Positions 21,209 to 33,109 of a stretch of DNA of 64,000 nucleotides are shown here, piece by piece. Source of the stretch: Nematostella vectensis (taxonomy: Eukaryota > Cnidaria > Anthozoa > Actiniaria > Edwardsiidae). Position 1 is the first letter of the stretch, and every line of letters begins with the position of its first letter. The stretch covers positions 5,006,741 to 5,070,740 of the forward strand of contig NC_064038.1 of assembly GCF_932526225.1 (NCBI RefSeq), in the 5' to 3' direction. The notes beneath the pieces are model-generated. The model was not told where the DNA came from. It was given only the letters and a program-made list of their open reading frames with translations, and did no database searches. The position numbers and the translations under genes are program-made.

Positions 21209-23186
21209 GTTGAAAATCTTTGTTTGAAGGTAAGTTGTTGTCACTAAATCATTCGAGTAAACTTTTATTAGTGTTATATTTACCTGTATCACTCTACAGA
21301 GTATTGGACTAAGAACTTGAAGAATGCCTTTATAGAATATTTGAATTATTTACTATGGTAATTTTATTTTTAATACTAAGGGTTTAAAAACCCTTAGTAT
21401 TGGCCCTGCTATTTCTTAAGACAAAGCGACTTATTTTCAACTCAGATTTTTAACAATAGGAGGTCGCGTTGTTCAAAAGACTTCTTGTTTTGTTTCAAAA
21501 TATTTTCGTTGTAGATCAACTAAGTTAATAATATCGAAGTCGTTATTGGCTCAGCTACATTACTATTTCGCTACTGTCAAAGTAAGAACAGTAATTACCA
21601 GAAGATTCTGCCAAAAGCCACGAAGACGTTGCTCGGTGAATCTAGGAATTGTTGAAGTGAATTTCGCTTAGCTGTCAATCTATTTTGGGACTTTATGCAT
21701 GATTAATTTCTTCGAGGGACGGCGTGTTTTGGGAACTCTAGCTTGAAGCGCATTATAACTCGCTTAAATTTCGAGACGCGGACTTTAGAGGAGATGAATT
21801 TGAATCTACAAGGTAATGTTGTTGATAAGTTTTGATTTCAGAAGCTTTATATATCTTATGTATCGTTTAGCAGTCTTCGCTGATAAGCTTTCAACTTGTT
21901 TTGCGCGACTATCGAGTCAGCATGATATCATTTTAAACGTGGTTGATGATTTTGAAGTTGTTGGAGAAACAACTCTTAATGGCACTTTAAATTAACCGAA
22001 ATAGTCTTCTTTCTATCGACCAGTTATGATTTTTTATATTACCGAGGCGTGAGAGTTGTCGCGTGCACAAAATAATGGTTTTTATACATAATTACGAAAC
22101 GTATTTGCAACATTCAACTGTTGTCAAGCAGAGGTGGGGGTATTGAATAGTAATTATAGATTTAGGCACTGCCTAATGGCGGAGCCAGGATTTGATACCT
22201 TTTTGTATTGAAAATCTATGTTTGAAGGTAAGTTGTTGTCACTAAATCATTCGAGTAAACTTTTATTAGTGTTATATTTACATCACTCTACAGAGTATTG
22301 GACTAAGAACTTGAAGAATGCCTTTATAGAATATTTGAATTATTTACTATTGTAATTTTATTTAAACCCTTAGTATTGGCCCTGCTATTTCTTAAGACAA
22401 AGCGACTTATTTTCAACTCAGCATTTTAACAATAGGAGGTCGTGTTGTTCAAAAGACTTCTTGTTTTGTTTCAAAATATTTTCGTTGTAGATCAACTAAG
22501 TTAATAATATCGAAGTCGTTATTGGCTCAGCTACATTACTTTTTCGCTACTGTCAAAGTAAGAACAGTAATTACCAGAAGATTCTGCCAAAAGCCACGAA
22601 GACGTTGCTCGGTGAATCTAGGAATTGTTGAAGTGAATTTCGCTTAGCTGTCAATCTATTTTGGGACTTTATGCATGATTAATTTCTTCGAGGGACGGCG
22701 TGTTTTGGGAACTCTAGCTTGAAGCGCATTATAACTCGCTTAAATTTCGAGACGCGGACTTTAGAGGAGATGAATTTGAATCTACAAGGTAATGTTGATG
22801 ATAAGTTTTGATTTCAGAAGCTTTATATATCTTATGTATCGTTTAGCAGTCTTCGCTGATAAGCTTTCAACTTGTTTTGCACGACTATCGAGTCAGCATG
22901 ATATCATTTTAAACGTGGTTGATGATTTTGAAGTTGTTGGAGAAACAACTCTTAATGGCACTTTAAATTAATCGAAATAGTCTTCTTTCTATCGACCAGT
23001 TATGATTTTTATATTACCGAGGCGTGAGAGTTGTCGCGTGCACAAAATAATGGTTTTTATACATAATTACGAAACGTATTTGCAACATTCAACTGTCGTC
23101 AAGCAGAGGTGGGGGTATTGAACAGTAATTATAGATTTAGGCACTACCTAATGGCGGAGCCAGCATTTGATACCTTTTTGTGTTGA
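21209..23186 (+). repeat. Tandem duplication, about 1-kb unit, 2 near-identical copies
   Basis: Unit 1 runs 21209-22206 and unit 2 22207-23186 (offset 998). Both start TTGAAAATCTNTGTTTGAAG and end around GATACCTTTTTG. They differ by scattered substitutions and small gaps, such as the loss of a TTTTTAATACTAAGGG segment in unit 2. No long frame exists on either strand. A further fragment of the same sequence occurs at about 26440-26505. Confidence 0.9.
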
Positions 23187-23279
23187 CTGATAGGGGAAAT
23201 TTAGGGAAGCTAGGTGTCTTTAAAATGTTTTTTTAAAGTAGATTAAAAAAGTATTTTTTTACTGCCATGTCATCATGAA

Positions 23280-23560
23280 TTGTACAGGCCCGTACACCTA
23301 GGAGGGGTGCGAATGCACCCCCCCACCCACCCACCCACACGCACACACACAACGGCCAAAGAAACACTTTAGGTTCTCAATAGACGTGCTATTATTTGTA
23401 GACAGAACTCACTCTGGTATGTAGCCAGATCCGACATTAAACCTCCCCTGGAAATACTGCAAAGGCGCGGTCAGAATTTTATCAGAGAACTCCCCCCCCC
23501 CCCCCCCCCCACCCGGAAATATAAAGGCCATTTTTTTTATTTCTCACCCCCCCAAGAAAA
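23280..23560. repeat. C-rich low-complexity stretch
   Basis: CCACCCACCCACCCACACGC near 23325 and a run of about 20 C at 23491-23510. These C tracts recur through the window and are prone to sequencing-length error. Confidence 0.7.
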
Positions 23561-23749
23561 ACCCTCGGTATGGGTCTGTTGCATTGGCCACTCCAAATGT
23601 ATCAAGCAAGCACTCATTTAACAATATTAAATATGCAGTATGAAAGTTAACAAATACTAAACCTTGGTGTGAAAAAGGCTGTCAAAGTTTAGGTGTCTTA
23701 GTTGACGAGAATGACTTTCAAGAGTCTAATGGTCAATTCTTATTTTCCC

Positions 23750-24975
23750 TCTTATTTAACTCCACTATCTATATTTTGTTTTTATCAAAATAGCATTCTA
23801 ACAAGCTTTGATCTTGTGAAGAATATATAAAGGATGTAACAGTATTCCAAAGAATTAGATGCCATACTGTAGTTTTCACGTACTGCAACTGATTATTCAG
23901 AAGAATGTGTTGAAATTAAACTCCACATATATACCTCCTGACATGCATTACATATTTGGTGCACCAACCCTTTGGCCTTTTTTTTTTTAGAAACTTTGGA
24001 TCCACCTATACAGGCTACTCAAAAATGAATGCAATGGAGGCAAATCCTAAATTAATGAAAGTTTCTAATTTCAAACCAAACCATGTTCATTGATCTATGT
24101 TGGAGGCAGAGAGGAATAAATATACAAATAAACAAAAAGTAAATGGGGAGCGGAGAAAGGGAGAAATGTGACTCTATTTGAAATTTTTTTACTCTATTCT
24201 AAAACATTTATAACAATAATGCAATAATAACTTGACTGAGCACTTATTATTTTTCCTTTCCCTATTACCTTTAGAATTGATATAAAACTGTTTTCTTTAC
24301 AAATTTATTATTGAAAAAGCACAAGTTTGTTGTTATCTTTATATAATTTAAGTACTTTGATCTAATATAAACCTCTTCCCTTTATAGAAGTATAGAACTT
24401 GTATCAAAGCTACATTCTGACCAGCTTTGCCCTTGCAAAATAACAAATAATGAATGAAACAGCATTCCAAAGATATAATGATATAGTTATACATTTCAGG
24501 TGCCATATGGAAGTTTTGTCTATCACATACTGGTAATACTCCATCACCAAGGATATTACAGTCGTGCATTACATATTGGTTCACCCACCCTTTAGCATGG
24601 TGGCCTGCTGTTTTATAGAAACCCTGGATCTACACATGCTAATGCTACTCCAAAATTAAATGCAATGGAGAAGAACAAATTTACTTGGGAGGCAAATTCT
24701 AAAAAAAATCCTTGATATTACTGAAAGTAGTGCTAAATAAAAATGTCTTATTTCAAACCTAACATATTTTAATTTATTTAGGGTGCAGAGGGGAAACAGC
24801 AAATAATATCAATTGCATACAAAAATAGTCAGTAGAGAGAAAAAAGGAAGAAATGGGAGTATATCTTTGAAAAAAAAATTAACAATAATGCAACAACACT
24901 CTCCTAACATTTTCCCTTTTCTCATTATCTTTAGGTTGATAGATAAATGTTTTCTTTACAGATTTATCATTGAGA
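23750..24975 (+). repeat. Diverged tandem duplication, about 620-bp unit
   Basis: Segments around 23795-24335 and 24405-24975 share landmarks in the same order: CATTCYRACMAGCTTTG, GCATTACATATTKG, TAGAAACYYTGGATCYAC, AATGCAATGGAG, and TTTTCTTTACARATTTAT. The offset is about 620. It is AT-rich and no coding potential was seen. Confidence 0.6.
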
Positions 24976-26390
24976 GCAAGTATCTTGCTCTAAAAAACCT
25001 ATTACACTTATACTGTTGTATAAAAGTAAGAAGTCCCCTACTATATTATCTTAATATTTGCCTATTATTATGCCTTCCAGCCTTTATTATAAATCATGGC
25101 CCTCAGGTAGTCCTTGGGTGGTTTTACCTAAATAAAAGTGAAAACAATTAATTATTTTTTTTCTTTTCAAAACAATATTTTCATCATGCCATTTATAACC
25201 TTACTAATTTTCCACAACTATTTGAATAAAAAATAAATAAACACATTAGAAAGTATGCAAGATGCAGACAATATAAAAGCAAAAACAATATAGGTAATAA
25301 GGGTTGCATTTTTTTTAAGAGAAAATTCTTTTGTAATTGAAGTTAAAGTAGTTATGATAATGTTGAAAAAAATGTTGCTGTATCTTTGAAAAGACTAAAT
25401 ACACAGAATATAAAGACAGGAAAGGTCTTCTTTAGCAATATATGACAGGATGCCATTGTCAGCCTTTATTAAATATCTCAACGAAGTCAATAAAGTATAG
25501 AGAGAACGAAGAATATCAAAGGATGTGTTATGCTCAACAAGTTTGATTAGACCACGAATTCTCAAAGCAAACTCTAGAAACAAGCTAAGTGGCATTGATG
25601 CAGTAACTAGACTACTACGTATTTCTGTCGTTAAATTCTTACTTACCGTGAGGAATATACGCCTGAATTTATAGAACTTGTAAGTATTTACGTATTTACA
25701 TCAAAACAAGGATATATGACTTTGATATGGCATCTTGACGTCAAACTAAAGCTGGTACGGTGTTTTAGTCTGAGCGATTGGTTATGGGAAAAAAAAAATG
25801 AACAAACGAGCATTATGAAAGCACAACAATAAAAGGAAAATAACTTTCATATTCTCAATACAAATCGTCGTCTAAAACTTACCTTGGCAGTTTTTATTTC
25901 GCTTTTTGTTGTGTTTGTGTTATTCGCTTTTGTTGTAAAGTGTGAAGTTGTCGAATTTCTGCTAGCAAGGAACTCGTCGACACGAGCGAATGATTTTTAT
26001 AGCTGGAAACAGACATCAAGGCCCTTTCTTCTCAGGATCTCTTTACATAAATATAGACGTGAATGAATATACAATGGTAGTGTAGATCCTCCATAGTCCT
26101 CTCGTTAGCTGTTGCGACGGGCAGGATTCACGAACACTCGGGTAGATTTTACTATCGACTCGTACTTCAGACAAAACGGTTTCTAAAAGACCATTTGAAT
26201 CCGCATATTTTCTTATTAAATACTGCCTTTTTTTCTGTGAACATACGAACTTTGAACTAAAAACACATACAAGCGTAAGACCGAGAGGGGCCTGAGAGTT
26301 GCGCGGCTGGATTACTGGCTGATTTGTGACACCACAGGGTAACCGCGCGATGACCACAAAATCAAGTCGCATAGCTTACCATATTTCTAT
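24976..26390. other. AT-rich spacer, no gene recognised
   Basis: Several frames of 60-110 codons without recognisable domains. The last part (26040-26390) contains a minus-strand 109-codon frame that I do not recognise. A GC hairpin, CGCGCGGCCTGCGGCCGCGC, lies at about 26403-26424. Confidence 0.3.
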
Positions 26391-26439
26391 ACCTATGGAG
26401 CTCCGCGCGCGGCCTGCGGCCGCGCTGGCTCCGCTATAA

Positions 26440-26505
26440 TCACGAAACATTCAACTGTTGTCAAGCAGAGGTGGGGGGGGGGGGGGTATTGAATAGTAAT
26501 TCCGC
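26440..26505 (+). repeat. Fragment of the 1-kb repeat
   Basis: CATTCAACTGTTGTCAAGCA GAGGTGG..TATTGAATAGTAATT matches the end region of both 1-kb units (for example near 22110-22160). Here a run of about 15 G replaces the short G run. Confidence 0.75.
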
Positions 26506-26963
26506 GTATTTTTTAGTTATATCCATCAAAAAGCTGTATAAATAATATGCTTTGTTATTTATTTATGTAACTTCAAAACTTTCTTCCCTATATTTTCTTT
26601 GCTAGGTTTTTATTGCCACAGGAATCCCGCGATCGGCACTCAATTTTGACTGAGCGTTTTCTCAGACATTTGTTTTTGTCGGTGTGCCTTAAAATCTAAA
26701 ATAAATAATTCTGGCTAGGCAATAGTATTTGCTTATGAGCTAAAGGATAAATTTTGAGTACTTTAAATTCGGGTTTTTTTGCGCCTTGTTGACTATATCC
26801 CCTATATATTTTCCGGGCCTTCTCGTTCGAAATTTATTTCTTTATCATTTATTTATTTTTTTTTTGCCTCGCGAGGCCAGAACAGAAACTCACAGTGTTC
26901 GGACGTCGATCGAACGAAATTAGGACCTACGAGCAACCGAGGCAGAAGTCTCTCTTGCTTTCA

Positions 26964-27380
26964 CTGTGAGTTTTTGACCTCGCGAGGTAGTGCAAAGTGT
27001 ACGCCTGAAATTTTTTGACCTCGCGAGGTAGTGCAAAGTGTACGCGTGAAAGTTTTTGACATCTCGAGGCAGAGCCAAGTGCACGCGTGAAAGTTTTTGA
27101 CCTCGCGAGGTAGTGCAAAGTGTACGCGTGAAAGTTTTTTACCTCGCGAGGTAGTGCAAAGTGTACGCGTGAAAGTTTTTGACCTCGCGAGGTAGTGCAA
27201 AGTGTACGCGTGAATGTTTTTGACCTCGCGAGGTAGTGCAAAGTGTACGCGTGAAAGTTTTTGCCCTCGCGAGGTAGTGCAAAGTGTACGCGTGAAAGTT
27301 TTTTTACCTCTCGAGGCAGTGCAAAGTGTACGCGTGAAAGTTTTTGACCTCGCGAGGCAGTGCAAAGTGTACGCGTGAAA
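26964..27380 (-). repeat. Satellite, about 42-bp unit, about 10 copies, palindromic core
   Basis: Units of 41-43 bp (GTGAAAGTTTTTGACCTCGC..GAGGTAGTGCAAAGTGTACGC) centred on the palindrome CCTCGCGAGG, with variants such as CATCTCGAGG. A related CCTCGCGAGG lies upstream at 26866. Two minus-strand frames run through the array because the spacing varies; they are not credible proteins. Confidence 0.9.
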
Positions 27381-27680
27381 TCTTCACCACAGTGTGCGCC
27401 AGGCGTCAGTCACTCTTATTTTGATCGATATCAATTTTTTTGCGGTTAATTCACTAATTGGAACCCCATCTACAATCATAATCATATCAAAGCATTTTTT
27501 AATTAACTACGCTGGAAAGGTTACTTCAGCGCGACAGCCATGCTAGACAATCTAGTGCTTTCTTTCTACGGTCGTTAGTTCAAACCCAGACTCGTACCAA
27601 GTCGTTATATGCAGTTGCACCAACATCCACAGGAATCCTGAAGCGAAGACGGAAAAGCCCCGCGCGACGTCTGGGTACTA

Positions 27681-27812
27681 CCCTGGGTACCAGAGCCTCC
27701 AAACTGCCCTCGTCCAGTTACGCTCAGCCTGCAAAAATGTCGCGACAAGCCTCGTCACGGCATTGCTGAGCGTCACTGGACGAGAGAAGTCTTGAGGCTC
27801 TGGTACCCAGGG
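27681..27812. mobile_element. Complete short inverted-repeat element (MITE family A), copy 3
   Basis: Termini CCTGGGTACCAGAGCCTC and GAGGCTCTGGTACCCAGG are perfect inverted repeats about 130 bases apart. The interior CTCGTCCAGTTACGCTCAGC and TGCTGAGCGTCACTGGACGA extends the fold-back. It defines the family of 1015-1118 and 3287-3402; a remnant GCCTCTGGTACCCAGGGT lies at 38422. Confidence 0.8.
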
Positions 27813-28026
27813 TATCTGGGTACGAGACCGCGTGAAAACATTTGTGAGCACACTTGGAAGAGGAGGGCTCTGAAAGAAGTATTTTAGAAGGAAATGGAGC
27901 ATTTCTGCAAACCACACAAAATGTATTCATACATCATACAAATAAAGTATCTTTTTGATTGATTTATTTCATTCCTTTTTTTACAGCGTTATCATTGACT
28001 CCAAGATTTCCACCAAGCATTCCAAC

Positions 28027-31000
28027 ATGCTTAGAGGGCGTAAAGGGAAACTAGTCATCAATACCCCACCCTCTCCTATAGAGTTGAAACACAGCCGCAA
28101 ACCAGACGAGGATTTAAAACACAGTCTAAAACCAGTTGAACCTGCCAAACCGGTTATGTCACTAAAAGCAGACGACACCCTGCGACCCATTTTGGTTCTC
28201 TTGCTTCTAATTGGCTACGTGGATAAACGGTTTCGCTTTCAAGGGATTTTCGGGGGAATTGTATGGATACTTAGCTTGACTATCCGTTGCGCATTCGACT
28301 TCCTATCGGCGAAGAAGACGTATGATTACGCCTGGTTAACAATTCAGTTCCTGCTGTTTGCAGGGCTGGCTATTTGCACGTATTCTGTAAAAGGAAAAGC
28401 CATGCCTTGGCTTGAGAAAGGACTCCATCAGTTGGAGGGGAGCGGAGAGTATTTGAAGACTTGTGCACGGCTGAGAAAAGTATTTCGGGTGAGTTGAATA
28501 CCTGTGTTCTAACCTAAAGTACGCGGAACATTCGCCGGGGGTAGATTAGGATACATCATAGGGGGGTCCTATCCCCAGGGAAAGGGGGGAGGGTTATCAA
28601 TATATAAAACATATGGCCGGAGATAAATTTGTAGATCTTAGCTCTAATATATTTCTTTTCACTGGCAGTATTGCCCAGTGAAGCGCATTAATATAGGAGG
28701 TTGACCTATTTATGATATTCAAGAAGAGACGCGTCCAGCCTGTTATCAGGCCGAGATAGTAACAGAAAAAATATCGACTAATTTATAGATACATTACTAG
28801 CACATGATGTCTTCCCAGGAATCCTCTTCGTTGTCCTCTTATGTAAACTTATGAAAACAAACCGTAAACAACACTCTATACTGATTCATGAATGCAACCA
28901 TAACTAGCACAACTTGTTATATGCGTTCCCCAGGAATTCTCTTTTTCGTTATCGTATTTTCACTCCCTCAACACTCCCTTTTTGCGTGCTCTGGCGCTTG
29001 GCCAAGTGTGTTAGCGCGTCGGCCTCTCACCGCTGTGGCCAAGGTTCGAATCCTGGCTCAAACTGGGGATTTTTCCGGGTTCCTGCCTTGGTTCGGATTT
29101 GTGTCACAAGTGAGTTGAAGTTATTCTCCCGTGTTTCCAGTCTTATCGGATAAGGACACTAAACCGGAGGTCCCGTCTCTTCAAGCTGCACTACATTAAC
29201 CTGAACCGAAGGGACGTAAAAGAACCACTGGGGACGCAATAAACCCTCTGGCAGTGACCACCCCCAGTGACAGTGCTTACTAACCGAGGGCCATATGTTA
29301 GAAAACTGTATATTCGGTTAAATATGCTACCCTCGATAAACAAAAAGTACAAAGATTGCTCTTGCGTTCCGGAGACAATCGGGAAATTACATGCGTTGCG
29401 CTGCGCTTGCCTATGTTCCAGGAATCCCCGTCGATGTCAGTGTTATTTATCTCCTCATCAGCATACTCCGACCTCTATTAATCCATTAATACAATCATAA
29501 ATAGCGCAGCTGAGAACAAGTCTTCTAGGGAATACCCCATTCTGTTCTAATGATCGTCACCAAGACACTCCGACGGCTATTGATACCATAACTAAAGCTC
29601 AACTGATCTCATGTGTTTCAAGGAATTCCCCTCGTTGGGTCATCGTATTCGCCGCCAACACACTTCGACCCATGTTGATTCATAAATACATCCATATCTT
29701 TAGTTCAACTGATTGTGTTCCAGGGAATCCCCCTCGTCGGGTCATCGTATTCGCCACCAACACATTTCGACCCATGTTGATTCATAAATACATCCATATC
29801 TATAGTACAACTGACTGTGTTACAGGGAATCCCCCTCGTCGGGTCATCGTATTCACCACCAACACATTTCGACCCATGTTGATTCATAAATACATCCATA
29901 TCTATAGTTCAACTGACTGTGTTACAGGGAATCCCCCGTCGTCATAAGATCGCCACCAACACACTTAGAACCCTATTGATCCATGAATGCATCCATAACT
30001 AACAACTGATTACATGTGTTCCAGGGAATCCCCCTCGTTGTCATCGCATTCTCCCTTTTCGCTACCGGTCTGGAGTTCTTTTGCTATTGGTACGACAATG
30101 CTTTCAGCGTGTCTTTCGAGCAGAAGGTGCCAGCGGCGGTCGAGATATTTCTTAAAGCAGTCTGGTTCGTAACCAACGTGCACGTGTTATACGCCTTTGC
30201 CTCGTTCTGGTGCATTGCCATGTGCAACATGTACATAACAGGATACTCAATGATCGACTACCACGGTACGTGAAAATGAGGGCTGGTAGCAGGCCTCAAA
30301 ATATTGAGGGGGGGGGGGTACATAGAAAATATACACAGCAACACCCTTACTGGCCATTTTCTTATAATTTCGGAAATTTATTCCTGTAATAACAGGGGCG
30401 GCGGACGGGAAGGGGCAAGTAGGGGGGAGGCAAGCGTTTTTAGGGAATTTTTTTACATATGGTCTACATGTACCTAAATATGTAGCAAGGGTTACATGTA
30501 TTATTCGTTGTTTGTTAAAAGACGATAGTCTTAGTTTGTATTCCTTTTTAGCGGTATTCTATGTTAAACCGAGGCCCCCCCTCCCCCCCTTGGAAACCAC
30601 AATGATCTTCCCCTTGTATGCAACTGTTTCACAGACACCATGTCGACTCATCTAAAGAATAAAGAGACACCAATAACTTTTCGCCAAGCGGTACACTCAT
30701 TCGCGGAGAGGGGGACTTTCCTCAAGAAATCTGCGTCAGCTTGTAGGGTGGGTAGAAAATATTCACAAACTTCAGCAAGTTCCCATGCACCGATATGTAT
30801 TTGACGCCACTGGTAGTGAAATATACCATTTTCACGCTTAAACGCTTTGAAATGTTTCATGTTTTTTTTCAGAAATAACCCCCGATTCTCGGGAAAGTCA
30901 TATTATTAGTAAAATGTCAAAATTTTATAAGACTAGCTGAAAAAATCGACTGAGATATGACTTTTTGAGAGTTGTTTTCGTCTTTCGTTTTTTACAACGA

Positions 31001-32992
31001 AAGGTAAAGGAAACAATGCAAGATGAAACCTGGCCGGGCACTACAGATTTCCAAATAAAAAATACTCAGTTTTTAATTTTTATAACTGTTTTGCATGCAA
31101 TTATTTCAAAACTTTCCAATTAGATTCTACAGTAGTCTCAATTTTGTGATTATCTTTTTTTACGTTTTTATGAAATTATAGCTTGATAAAGATGTATTGT
31201 CAGCAGTATCTTGGTATAACTGTATGGTCTAATCTAATCTATTCCATCTAAACGCAGGTTTCATTGGCGTTTTTGGTGATTTACAGCGTCGCGTCCCTAG
31301 CGGTGAACGCGTTTTACTATCTGTACAAGGAGCGCAAAGCTGGCTACGTGTTCTTCGCACTCGTGCCTACTATCTGCTCTGTCTACCCACTATGCCTTGC
31401 GGCCTGGGTCACCAAGCAATACAAATGGTAAGAATTTGTTTTCTAACCACCCATCACCTCACTTCATCTAGTCTCACCTCGCCTCACCTTAAACAACCTC
31501 ACCTCACCCAACCTCACCTACCCTTACCTCACCTCACCTCACTTTACCTCACCTCACTTTAACTCACCTCACTTTACCTCACCTTACCTTACCTCACCTC
31601 ATCCACTTTACCTCAACCAACCTCCCCTCACCTCACCTCACCTTACCCTCACCTCACCTCACCTCACCTCACCCTTCACCTCACCCTTCACCTCACCTAA
31701 CCTAACCTAACCTTACCCTCACCTTACCTCACCACACTTCACTCCACCCCACCTCACCTTACCCTCACCTTACCTCATCTCACCTCACCTCACCTACCCT
31801 CACCTCACTTTACCCTCACCTACCCTCACCTCACCTACCCTCACCTGACATCACATCACATCACATCACCTTACCGACCTCACCTCTCCTCACATCACAC
31901 CACATCACATCACATCAAATCACCTCACCTTACCTTACCTTATCTCACCTCACCACGCATCACCTCTCACTGCACATCACCTCACAGCACATCACCTCAC
32001 CTCACCGCACATCACCTCACTGCACCTCACCTAACCTCACCTTACCTCACACCACATCACCTTACCTCACCTTACCGAAATCACCTCACAGCACCACCAC
32101 ATCACCTAATCTACTCAACTCCTGCAGGTATTTGGCTGTGGTGGTGAAAGCCTGGGCCGAGAGACCCGAAAGTACAGACGAGGACGAGGAAAGTGAGCCT
32201 GAACATCACAAGAAGAAGGATAAGGACAAGAAATTCGGGCGAAAATTCACCAAACGCATAAAAAGCGCGCGAAAACCTCAAGAGAAAAAGACAGAAGACA
32301 AAACATTTCGTCGTCGCAGTCTAATGCCATTACGTCCAATCCAGTCTAATCATCTTTCCAATGGTTCCTATTCCGATACGGAAAGTCATGTAGAGGAAAT
32401 TCCCATCAGGGGAAAGTTGAAACCACTTGGGGAAAAGCTATTTCCACCGCCTAGAAACGTTCACTTCTCATCCGTCAGTGGTAGCGAAGATGACGACGAT
32501 TTCACGAGTCGTAAAGCGCGAAGCGAGGGCTACAAAAGCGACGCAAGCTCTAACCCTTCCCGAGTAAACTCGAGTTCTTCTTTGCAAAGCCCGAACTCTC
32601 GATCACAAAAAGATACGGGAAAGCTGTTTCCACAGGCCTCCCAAGAATCAGTGCGATCAGCATCTGCTAGTGATCAAGAAGGTGTAACGGACGATGATAA
32701 AGAAAAAGGAGAAAAACCAAAGGTGGACCGTAAACGGGTGATGGAATTGATCCTCAGAGGCACTGCCAAAGCTGTAGGCCGACTGCAGCACAGGGCGAAG
32801 CTGCCTAAGTTTAACTTCGAGAAATACATCTCTTACCTTCAAAATGTCATCCCGACCGTAGGGTTTGACATCCTCGGGATTAACGTCACGTGGAACATGG
32901 TCTCCACGCTGTTGTTTCTAGAAGTTTCCTTACTAGCACTTTTTGTGCAAGAGTCCATATTTGGGAATCAAACTGCCCAAGTGCAGTTATAG
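28027..32992 (+). CDS. Gustatory-receptor-like (GRL) seven-transmembrane protein
   Basis: Probable membrane channel or receptor of the insect chemoreceptor superfamily. Model: join(28027..28488, 30025..30265, 30635..30747, 31258..31427, 32128..32992), phases consistent, 616 aa. The superfamily-style N-terminal motif LRPILVLLLLIGYVDKR (about 52-68) precedes seven hydrophobic helices: about 75-93, 101-121, 155-177, 191-225, 273-295, 301-325 and 583-603. The last region (NVIPTVGFDILGINVT.., ending LALFVQ) follows the GR pattern of a Gly-Phe lead and a C-terminal helix ending in a Gln. Between helices six and seven lies an unusually long charged Ser/Lys/Glu-rich cytoplasmic insertion of about 200 residues (DEDEESEPEHHKKKDKDKK); insect GRs have a short loop there. 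ATG 28027 is the first Met in an exon whose acceptor is at 27986, so a further 5' exon may exist. Cnidarian GRLs are known, so the family call is reasonable but was made by eye. Confidence 0.7.
28810..30050 (+). repeat. Array of about 8 decoy copies of the GRL exon 2 splice acceptor, unit about 104 bp
   Basis: Copies of CAG/GGAATCCCCCTCGT, each with part of the upstream intron (GATTCATAAATACATCCATA, AACTGAC..TGTGTT), occur at about 28817, 28934, 29421, 29528, 29620, 29724, 29827 and 29930. The true acceptor is at 30024/30025. The middle three units (29620-29930) are nearly identical, and outer units are more diverged. A SINE interrupts the array between 28934 and 29421. The gap minus the SINE is close to two units. 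Confidence 0.85.
28985..29263 (+). mobile_element. tRNA-derived SINE
   Basis: The head resembles a tRNA. An A-box-like TGGCCAAGTGTGTTAGCGCG lies at 28999-29018 and a perfect B box GGTTCGAATCC at 29043-29053, with D-loop and T-arm-like flanks. A non-tRNA body follows with CCGGAGGTCCCGTCTC (about 29164) and ends near CTGGGGACGCAATAAA. It lacks the paired acceptor stem expected of a working tRNA. It interrupts the decoy splice-acceptor array, so it inserted after the array formed. Confidence 0.65.
30270..30340. repeat. Dispersed low-complexity repeat (GCAGGCYTCRAAATATTRAGGGG type)
   Basis: GGGCTGGTAGCAGGCCTCAA AATATTGAGGGGGG is echoed at 33415-33490 (GGGCTTTAGCAGGCTTCGAA ATATTAAGGGGG) and in part near 42755-42835. 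It is probably a degraded element family with a G-rich end. Confidence 0.5.
31440..32122 (+). repeat. CCTCA/CCTTA pentamer-type simple repeat, about 680 bp
   Basis: Almost uninterrupted ACCTCACCTCACCTTACC and related pentamers fill the GRL intron up to the CTGCAG acceptor at 32127. The plus strand is pyrimidine/A with very few G. Confidence 0.95.
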
Positions 32993-33109
32993 CAGGATTT
33001 ATTTGGTTAAAAATAGGATACCTGTGTTCTAAGTATTGAAAGTTATTTGGTAAAGTTCGTGTCAATCAAATTCTACGTTTCTCAAATCCTCATTGTAATT
33101 GGTTTACTT

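Noticed and set aside
26927-27365. Two overlapping minus-strand frames of LARSKTFTRTLC-type repeats
   Set aside because: Translation of the 42-bp satellite in two frames.
26964-27380. CRISPR-like array
   Set aside because: Direct repeats have no unique spacers and the genome is eukaryotic; it is a satellite.
27540-27640. B-box-like AGTTCAAACCC suggesting a tRNA or SINE
   Set aside because: No matching A box or cloverleaf arms; B-box similarity alone is too weak.
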